Program-made: the position numbers and the translations under genes
From: Cercozoa sp. M6MM
Lineage: Eukaryota > Endomyxa: Ascetosporea
NCBI GenBank assembly: GCA_040357565.1
Contig: JBDODJ010000115.1
Direction: 5' to 3' (one strand)
DNA length: 36,478 bases
Shown: in pieces, positions 28,833 through 36,478 of the stretch
Numbering within the stretch: the first letter of the stretch is position 1
How the letters are laid out: the number at the start of each line of letters is the position of its first letter
The notes under the pieces: model-generated
Told to the model about the DNA's origin: nothing
The model's input: the letters and a program-made list of their open reading frames with translations, nothing else
The model's database searches: none

Positions 28833-30945
28833 ATGCGTGCGCTTCTCTCATCAATATTGGTGGCTCGGACATTCCTGTGTTGCGTCGGCGTCACAGCATC
28901 AAGCTCGTCTCGACAGACTCGAGTGACGCAAGCGCTGGCGCATTTGGGCCAACCCTCGTTTTTGAGCGGTAAGGGACACATTTTACACTGACCGTGTTAG
29001 CTCCAGTACTTTTGCTACTTATCGATACTGATGCACATAGCCCCTGACCCACTCGTCGCGACACTGGCACAGGACTTCGACTCAACTGCAGCGGACACGA
29101 GACTTCGACTCTTGTTCGCTCGTGCAGCAGCCGACGACGAGCAAAGCCGCCACGACGCGTCCTTTGCTGAGCGCGGGCATGGGCAGTTTGAAGCCTTGGC
29201 TCATCTCGGAGCACGGTGGTTCAATGCGACACGGCGTTTAACCGCGTCCTCATCTGGAGAAAGCGAGTGCTCCGCTTTTGCGAAGGCGTTCTTCGGTCAC
29301 TTTGACGCAGTGCACGTCTCGGCCGAGATCAGCGCGCTTCAAACTTTGGTACGTCCGGCACTTTCTGGGATACTACGCTGTATACGTAGTTTACTACAGT
29401 ATATTCGGACACTCCTTCGCAGGGCTTGGCTCTCGAATCCTTCGCGCAGCTGATGCTAACCAACGAGATATGCGCCAGCTTGCCAGACGCAGACGCAGCC
29501 ATCGAGGCCGCTTTCGACAACGTCGAATTGCTCGTTCTGATGCGCCTCCGCAGAGCGTTGGAAGCAAGCGAACTTGCGTCCACTGCAGCACTCTCAATCC
29601 GCGACCGACTGTCGATCATCGATTGTGACCTGCTACTTCGCGTTGTCACCCGTGCGGCACAGGCCGACCCACAACGATTCGCACGACAGCTACAGCAAAT
29701 CGAAAATCCCGGACGCACACATTTCGAATTCGAAGTAGGTACAAAAATTTTACAGGACCCTCATCACTATGCCTGATTTCTATTCGTATCCGTGTGATAT
29801 TTATGTCGACTCTTTGTAATTAATCGACTCCTAATGATCAGAGGGACTCCACAAGTACCGTGTTCACGAGGAACTGGAGGACGGCACTCTTTCCGCAGCA
29901 GCAAAGGCCGCGGCAATCCTGAACAAGCCCCTCGTTGAGTTCGAATCTTCAGTGACAGACCAGCTGTCGGGCTTTGAACACGTCTCGCAGTACGTTTTCA
30001 CACAGCCTTGGCGACTAGCTATCTGCCACGCATGTGTGCTTGTGTTTTACATTGTCTTGCCGTTGCAGCTTCGTGACACGTGTGTATGGGTACCTTCGCC
30101 GCCTCAAGAAAACTGACCGCCGACGCGTTCTCGTCATTGCACAAGACGAAGTGTGGAAGGGTGCTGAAATTGTCTGCCTTTATTTTTCGTCATGGCAACC
30201 TGTATCATGTCAAACTGCTATAGTCCTGGCGGCGACGCAGGTGGCACTCTCACTGAGCAATGCAAGCGTCCAAGGGTTGACGCCTGCAAACAAGATTGCG
30301 TTCACTCCGAGTGAGATCGCCATCGAACCCGCTCAGTTTGACCACGAGGCACTGGCACTTCGACTCGAATGGGCAGGCAAATGGGCGAGGTACAGCGTCG
30401 AGAGATCAAGCAAAACGATTGAAATCAATGAATCTCTGCAGTAAAGTACTGTATGTTTACGCTGCATTCTGTACTGTAGCGACCTCGGTGTGGCGTCGAC
30501 TGTCGCAGGATGCGCGGAGGCTGACTGGATGGAACTGCTCACGATGCACAATGTCGATATGTTTGTAGTCTTTGGCGTGCTAACCGACATCGTAACTACC
30601 CAACAACGACCCACTATGCTCAAACTGCCGACGGACGCTGTTAACGCCGCACCGGTGTGGAAGGACCGCGATCCTGTGATCTATGGACGCACTTGGAAGC
30701 AATCGGCAAGCAAGTGGGTACGATAAGTGTATTAACTTAGCTTGGTTTAGAGGTTTCGTCACTGAATTTTCGTGAATATAATGAAGGCTGCTCGAGCGAC
30801 CTCTTTGCTGTCACTGCCTTCTCGGAGACCATCTACCCCACCGCAAAGTGCCAGCAGTTTGAGCTGCACAGAAACCGAAGAGCCGCATGTGCCGCAGCGC
30901 TCCCCCGAGCTCGAGTGCACCTGCCTCAACTGGCCTAGCAGTTAA
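28833..30945 (+). CDS. Unknown helical protein with N-terminal signal sequence
   Basis: Eight exons: 28833-28968, 29041-29348, 29423-29734, 29844-29989, 30069-30171, 30241-30389, 30480-30717 and 30787-30945. The product is 516 residues. The start MRALLSSILVARTFLCCVGV looks like a signal peptide or mitochondrial presequence. The body is Ala/Leu/Arg-rich and helical (FDSTAADTRLRLLFARAAAD, IRDRLSIIDCDLLLRVVTR, AAAKAAAILNKPLVEFES), with a later segment MELLTMHNVDMFVVFGVLTD. No family is recognised. The C-terminus is ambiguous. Reading straight on ends at 30945 with a Ser/Pro-rich tail. An optional 50-bp intron at 30889-30938 would instead extend the frame to 31097 with a basic tail (LMPKKQKSQQSPLLRLRV). 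All other introns are phase-consistent. Confidence 0.65.
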
Positions 30946-31380
30946 TGCCGAAGAAGCAGAAGTCACAGCAGTCGCCATTGCTACGCCTTCGTGTGACCCA
31001 GCGTTGCGCTCTTGTCTTCGGCGGCAAGGCCAGCGGACAACCTCCACCGGCAAAACCGTGCGCTTCGAGCAAGAATCTGAAGTGCAGTGAGAAATGAACT
31101 GAGATCGTATCGATACAACACGCACGATGGCCGGTTTACGAAAGTATGGCACCTGTAGTACTCTTTGTAAGTTGAAATTAAATTGATTTGAGTCATTCGA
31201 GCGCCGCACTTGACGACCGACTGACGACAGTATTAGTTCTGTACCCCACTTAACGCGCAGTTTCCAAAGTTTCAGTGGACACCTGTGAAGCAGCAAAGCC
31301 CTGGTTATGCTTGTACAAAAACGCCCTGTTTTTGCCTATAAAGCCCTGTTAAACTTACCGACGGAGCATTCTTTGTAAAT

Positions 31381-33408
31381 TTATTGAGTCATTTGAGCCT
31401 TTAGTTTGTTCTCCCAGATGACGTAGCTGGTCGGCGTTGCCGGTGCATGTGAGATGTCTTGAGAGCGCTCGCGAGGGAGACGCCATGTGCACTGGCTGGA
31501 CGCTTTCGCGCAAGAGCGCGCCTCAGACTCTCGGAGGAGGTGACTGACGCCAGACTGTTCCAGGAGAGCGTCTTTTCGGCCATCTTTAACTGTATTTGGG
31601 GTCCATTCGATATACACTGCGTCTGCAATATTCTTGAGAGGCAAAATATCGTACGCTTTCAGTTTCGACCCTTTTCACAATCTCCATCGCCGAACTCGAC
31701 GGTCGTCTCACGCTGGACGTTGCCCCTGTTCGAGCTTGACCTTGATACACTCCAAAAGAAACCCCGGCGCTGCTTCGTCTGTTTGTGTCAGTCTCATCCA
31801 CAGCGGCATCAAGTAAAGGTGCTCGCGGAGCAAAACCTACGCGCGATAATTTTAGATTGCATACTTTAAATTTAAGTTTAGGTTCGGGAAGGACTGCACC
31901 GATAGGCTGCTTCAGCTCAACTGACATCACAGGTTTGATATCGATCCCGTGGCCGACAATGGCTTCGCTGAAGGCGGCACGTTGCTCCTTCTGTGACACG
32001 ACTTGAGATCGCTTCCATCCGAGCTTCGTCGACACACTGTGACGCCTGCTTCGTGCAGCTTTTTTGTGGTATTTGGACCGCCTAACAAAGCACACTTGCT
32101 TCGTATCCTATGGAAGCAAGACCATTGGTACCGCTTGCTTTCCTTTGAATGTTGCAGCGCCTTAGATTGCCGAATAAACGATCGCACGAATCTCTCGTCG
32201 ATGTTACCGAAATTTTCACCGTGAAGCAGCCAGTCACTTCGTCGTTTTTCGCGCGATCTATGGCTAGCCGCTTGCGTTGTAGGCAACGCGCTCTGTGCTC
32301 CGTCTTCCTGTAGCAGAGCTTCATCAAACTGAGCCAAATCCTCTTCGAGCTCTCGAATGCTCTTTTCTCTGACAAATCGCCGGCGGTATCCAATGGGGTC
32401 ATTCCTGTCCTTCGAGACTTGCTCTTTTGTCGGCCAAACAGGATACCTCACCTGCCCGGGACCCGAATAGTAGCGAGGAACATGCTTTCTCTCCTTGACA
32501 ACCACAGTGCAGAGACGCCTTGCCGGCTTTTGCGTCGCCGAGCGCTCCTTTAAAAGATGCCTGCTTGGATATCTGAGTGAGTTTTCCAGCAGTCTGTGCG
32601 AAAGCGACAATCCTCGTGCGCTTAAATCTCGCTCCATCCAGTCGCCTGACCACAAATTCATGAAGAAGCAATCTGAAAAGCTGATCTGGATCAGGAAATG
32701 AAGTACCATATTCGTCATTAAATCCACCGTCAGCGCCAAGCGAATGTTTCTTCGCCGATTCGCCTACCCTGTTTGGCTGTCCCAAGCGTTTGGCACCTCG
32801 AAGTCGCGCGGTGTCTCGTTTTGGCAAAATCTCTTGCAAGTCCGCAGGAACTCGGAAACTGAAGCGTTTCGAATGAAACCAGTGACTTATCGTGTCGAGC
32901 ATTTGAATCAGCTCGGTGGTTCTGGCACTCAAGCTGCGAGATCTGCTGAGGTGAGCTTCACACAAAAGCTCCAGACTGTAGCATATTGTCCGCAAGAAAG
33001 TCAGCCTCAATTGCAGTGCAGCTGCATCACTTTTGGTGAGGGTTGCCGAACGCTCACGGAAGTGTCGCTCAGCTTGTGGAAGCATCTACAAGCGACCACG
33101 TCATTTGATAAACAAACACTGAGAAACAGAGTGAAGCGTACGGTGCACTGCCCAAACAGTTGCAAGAACGACGGTAGAGAACACAAAGTCGCCTCGAATC
33201 TAGGATCTGTTTCATTTGACCTGTCGATGGCTCTGCATAGTTTTTGGAAGACATTTGGCACGTCATCAACTGAAGCAGGCTGGTGCAGTGCGAGGGCAAC
33301 GTCGAAATCCGAAAACAGCCGTTCCAATGTGAGCGTTTTGCTACTCCCAGGCGCCGTTTTAGTGTGGGTGCGAGCCACTTTCCCAAGCTGGAGCCGAGGT
33401 ACTTCCAT
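31381..33408 (-). CDS. Basic protein of unknown family, gene model incomplete
   Basis: The first exon 33408-33142 starts MEVPRLQLGKVARTHTKTAP. It joins in phase 0 to an exon from 33085 (MLPQAERHFRERSATLTKSD ... EYGTSFPDPDQLFRLLLHEF). Downstream a shifted frame (VSKDRNDPIGYRRRFVREKS, then IRELEEDLAQFDEALLQED) is clearly coding, but I could not place the connecting intron between about 32630 and 32500. The frame then joins by a phase-2 intron near 32105 to RSKYHKKAARSRRHSVSTKL. Near the end two readings compete. One retains a 28-bp stretch at 31837-31864. The other splices it out to give VLLREHLYLMPLWMRLTQTD at 31836-31741, and then joins 31632-31381. Layout (DxDxLF..LL.EF motif, basic tail) faintly recalls AATF/BFR2 ribosome-biogenesis proteins, but this is weak. 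Nuclear or nucleolar location is likely from the basic clusters. Confidence 0.45.
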
Positions 33409-33663
33409 TTCAAAACTCGGGTGCTTCCCCACGCAGCGGGTTTTTGCCCACTTTACGGCGCCCAGGCCTTTAACGCGCTATCACAAGCAGCAAGTCAAGA
33501 TATGCACCATTCTAAACGTACTCAGCGTATGGTATTTACCCACAAACGCGCGGAGGCTGTTGGGCCAGACTTTCTTCTTCCTAGCGCAGTAGCCACCCTG
33601 TTTCTGAGTGGCAGGACAAGTACATCAATGGGTAGCTCCAGTGCTGTGTGCTAAACAAGGAGT

Positions 33664-35905
33664 ATGGTGCTAGGGCAACAGCAGCGCGTCCAACTGTACT
33701 TGAAATCTGAGAGATGATATGCACGTGTGCATTTTGATTTTGTGTTTTTTGGCAACGTTTGTGTGCTTGTGGGCAGCAACGCCGCCGTGCTATGGCACCT
33801 GCGAGATAGTGGATACTTGGAGTCGTTCGAAGCGCTGCAGCGCGAGTCGGGTGTCTCACTTGCCGATCACGAAGCGCAGGTGTGTTTTTTTTTCTCACAA
33901 ATAAAGTCTAAGCTATGAGATCTGCCAGAGTACCGTTGCTCATGTCCAGGTGGCTCGACTACTGGAACGAAAATGGAACAGCGTCGTGCGATTGCAGCGA
34001 AAAGTTTTGGACCTCCAACGGCAACTGAAGAGTACAAATACGAATACCCCTTGTTTTCTCCATCCAGCTTTGGTATGTTGCAGGTGCCACGGAGGCACTC
34101 GAAAGTGCATCGGCGCTGCCGGCACAAACAGTTAATGGAGCGACTGCACTGACACATGCGCAGTCGATTCGATTACCACGCGCGTCACTGCGCACGCTGA
34201 GTGGTCACCGCGGTGCTATCAACTGCCTCAGTGTGCATCCGTCGCTGCCGCTGCTGCTGTCAGCTGGTGTGTTGCTTCACTCCATGTTACCCCTTCCCTC
34301 ACACCCCCACTTTCTTATACCTTGCTCTTATTCTCCCTGTTTTTTCTACACTCTGTTATAAGACTTTATATTTTACACTCGCTTTATAACCTTGCCATGT
34401 ACCCCCCCCCCCTCAGGCGAGGACGGCTCAGTAAGATTGTGGGACACTGCGACCGGTGCGTGCGAAACAGCGGCGCGTGCGCACAGCGACAGCGCCTCAT
34501 GCGCCGTGTTTGTTCCTTCCGGCAGCACGACGTCGCTTAGCGAGTCCGAGGGACCGCTTCTGGTGGCCACGGGCAGTGTCGATATGTCAGTCAAGTTGTG
34601 GGACTTCAGAGGTATGCCCCTCACCCCCTGTATGTGATGCGTGTCATGTACCCTCTGTGTGAAGGACCGAAACCGAGGTGTCTGCGTACACTGCGCGGCC
34701 ACGAGCACAGCGTATCGCAGTTGGCGCTGCTGCCGAGCGATCCGGGTACGCTGCTGTCGTGCTCGCGCGATGGCACGCTCAAGTTCTGGCAGGTGCAGAG
34801 GTGCGTCTTCCTGTACTTTGCCCTCCCCTCCCCGTTACCCCTTCCATCTGGACAGTGGAATGTGTATCCGCACCCTGACGCCGTTCGCATCGGTGACAGA
34901 CGGCAGCAGTGGCAACAAGCAGTGGGTGCGCTGTGTGGCCACTCTGTACGGCCAGGTTAATGCGAGCGACTCGATCGCACTCGCCTCTGGCAGGTACTGA
35001 GTGTCTTCACAATCAACATACCCCTTTACCCTTTACCCCTTTACCCTCTTTGTCCCCTGTTGGTAGTGGCCACGTGGCAGTACTGCGCAACGACACTTCG
35101 CACGAGGACCGGCTGCTGCGAGTGCACGAGCACGTGATCGAGGCTGTCGCATGGGCGCCGTTGCGAGCCGAGATTCTCCTGCGGCACCGCGAGGATATTC
35201 TCGCATTGTTGGGTATACCCTCATTACCCCATCACTTCTCTGTTACCCCTTTAATTTTACTCTTAACCCCCTGCTCCCACGCAGAAAAAGACGCGAGCGA
35301 AGAGAATTTGCAGCGAGAAAGCGAAATTGTCGAAACTTTTGTGCAGCGTCGTTTGGATGCATTAAAGCTTGGTACACTCGCACTTACCCCGCGCGGCCCC
35401 CACCCCACCCCACCTACCTTACCCCTTTGGGCAGAGAAAGAGTCCGACTTTGACGACAGCGACGAGTACCGGCTGAGGCGTTTTCTGTGCACGGCCTCGC
35501 GTGACTGCAGTGTCCGACTGGTCGATGTACACGCCGGCAGTGTCGTCGAACTCGGGCGGCACGACAACTGGGCGCGCGCCCTGTGCTGGCACCGCGACGG
35601 TCGCGTTCTCTTCTCTTGCGGCGATGACAAAAGCATCCGCGCCTTTGACGTCCTCAGGAGGCAGTGCGTTTCTCCCTGTGCACGTGCTTTTAACCGCTCA
35701 ACAAGAAACGCCCTGTGTGTGACAGGGAAGTACGAAAGATCACGCGAGCGCACGAAGCCTTTGTTTGTATGTTCAAATATCCTTCCTTTCGATCTCGGTG
35801 AAAGGTTGTTTACAAACCTTGGTGTGTGTAGCTGCCTTGGCCACTACGACGCGTCTCGTGTCGAGCGACTCTCGCGGACTCATTCACGTCTGGGACTCGC
35901 GTTAA
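33664..35905 (+). CDS. PAFAH1B1: LIS1 (PAFAH1B1) dynein regulator
   Basis: Twelve exons give 481 residues: 33664-33695, 33777-33879, 33950-34031, 34084-34266, 34417-34611, 34665-34800, 34856-34993, 35067-35212, 35285-35371, 35435-35663, 35726-35766 and 35832-35905. LIS1 dimers bind cytoplasmic dynein with NudE and tune its motility. The N-terminus MVLGQQQRVQLNAAVLWHL aligns with the LisH start of animal LIS1, followed by RDSGYLESFEALQRESG. The coiled coil is ARLLERKWNSVVRLQRKVLD. Seven WD40 blades follow: LSGHRGAINCLSVHPSLP, EDGSVRLWDTATG, GSVDMSVKLWDFRG, LRGHEHSVSQLALLP, SRDGTLKFWQVQ, HEHVIEAVAWAPLRAE, SRDCSVRLVDVHAG, GRHDNWARALCWHRDGR, DDKSIRAFDVLRRQ, AHEAFVSALATTTRLVSS and GLIHVWDSR. It is about 70 residues longer than human, mainly a linker before blade 1 and a charged acidic insertion (about residues 290-325) before blade 6. 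Confidence 0.93.
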
Positions 35906-35986
35906 TTCCACAGCCACCGGCGCGGTACCGTCGACGTCGCGATCGCGCATCTCGTTTACGTTAGAGATTGTACGTTTGAAATTTAG

Positions 35987-36185
35987 TCAGTTCAGCAGCT
36001 TTTCGAACTGAAGCCTGCCGGAGGTTGCAAGAAATCGCTGTCGTGTGTCACTGCTGGCGCTCGAACAAGCAAATGACGTGCTGGCTTCAGCGAGCGACTC
36101 GGTCATCGGAACTTCCCCGCCTCTTTCTCTGTGATCTCGTCTTTCTGGTATGGTGCTCCAGCGATGGCGCAAGTACTCCCCCTCG
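35987..36185 (-). CDS. Possible C-terminal exon of a minus-strand gene beyond the window
   Basis: An open frame reads EGEYLRHRWSTIPERRDHRE, then GGEVPMTESLAEASTSFACS, then GRLQFEKLLN and stop. A candidate acceptor CAG at 36188-36186 precedes it in phase 2. The LTR starts at 36192, only 3 bp past that CAG. If real, the rest of the gene lies to the right of the LTR, outside this window. Composition is protein-like, but no domain is recognised. Confidence 0.3.
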
Positions 36186-36191
36186 CTGTGT

Positions 36192-36478
36192 TGTTACTGC
36201 ACATTTTCAGTAATCATTGCTCTGACCCGTCCGCGTGGAGGTCATAACCTATGTCTCAAGCAAGTTTGAGAAAGGAAGGAGTTTAAGAGTGTTTTGGCTT
36301 GGTACCTTGCTCTGAGACCTAACTACTGACTCAGTGGATTGCTGTTGCTGTAGATCTTGCCTGGACAGAGTCCTTGCAGAGAAGCAGAAAGCTCCGTCAC
36401 GGCTTCAGCCTGGTCAGTTAGCTCATTGGCAGGTTTCCATTCCACTCACTTCGTCGTGTGTTCACAGGCGGAGTTTTT
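36192..36478 (-). mobile_element. LTR of the same family, opposite orientation, cut by the window edge
   Basis: From TGTTACTGC at 36192 to the window end this is the reverse complement of the 3' part of the LTR at 28105-28585, about 90 percent identical by eye. The right end lies outside the window. Whether it is a solo LTR or the 3' LTR of a longer element to the right cannot be told. High similarity to the 28105 copy suggests recent activity. Confidence 0.85.

Noticed and set aside
32744-33592. Long plus-strand open frame (282 codons) opposite the 31381-33408 gene
   Set aside because: It is Ser/Cys/Trp-rich with no domain pattern, and it mirrors a minus-strand frame that has better composition and phase-consistent splice sites.
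1-36478. CRISPR arrays, bacterial operons, prophage or rRNA genes
   Set aside because: Nothing of the kind is seen. The window is spliced eukaryotic nuclear DNA throughout.

Overview
This window looks like a dense, intron-rich nuclear genome of a unicellular or otherwise compact eukaryote. Genes lie 45 to 350 bp apart on alternating strands. Most introns are 50 to 115 bp and end in AG, and most genes carry many of them (26 exons in one tRNA-modification gene). The gene set is eukaryotic: cytosolic LeuRS, CPSF30/CPSF4, NAF1, LIS1, a TMEM184/OSTalpha-type transporter, a DUF2838 glycerophosphocholine acyltransferase and a CDK5RAP1-type methylthiotransferase. I cannot name the lineage from sequence alone. 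All splice models were built by eye from phase-consistent GT-AG junctions plus protein similarity, with no transcript data.

Layout. 1-512 (-) is the N-terminus of leucyl-tRNA synthetase, running off the left edge. 832-1543 (+) is a secreted protein of unknown function. 1715-3029 (+) is a probable RAP1/TERF2IP-like telomere protein. 3030-4795 is repeat-rich and has no convincing gene: an LTR, a hairpin-forming dispersed repeat and a 22-bp direct repeat. 4796-7061 (-) is a helical protein of unknown family, and 7527-9876 (-) is a polytopic membrane protein with a possible acidic tail. 10176-10896 (+) is NAF1-like. 11097-13070 (-) is a PX-WD40 protein. 13419-14864 (+) is CPSF4. 15329-16451 (+) is a double zinc-ribbon, proline-rich protein. 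16893-19370 (-) is a TMEM184-like transporter. 19633-23023 (+) is CDK5RAP1-like. 23996-25677 (-) is a polyglutamine protein, divergent from a GPC1-like acyltransferase at 25723-27873 (+). 27874-28832 holds an LTR. 28833-30945 (+) is an unknown protein with a signal peptide, 31381-33408 (-) an unknown basic protein, and 33664-35905 (+) LIS1. The right edge holds a possible C-terminal exon followed by another copy of the same LTR.

Functionally the window is housekeeping: translation and tRNA modification (LeuRS, CDK5RAP1), mRNA 3'-end processing (CPSF4), snoRNP/telomerase RNP assembly (NAF1), telomere binding (RAP1-like), membrane and lipid functions (TMEM184-like, GPC1-like, PX-WD40) and dynein regulation (LIS1). 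No operon-like pathway cluster is apparent. The most unusual signals are a relaxed 5' splice-site consensus rich in GTAC, candidate introns of only 23 to 29 bp, micro-exons, a RAP1-like protein with no BRCT domain, a small LTR family with 4-bp target duplications, and a dispersed repeat whose terminal hairpin is preserved by covarying sequence.
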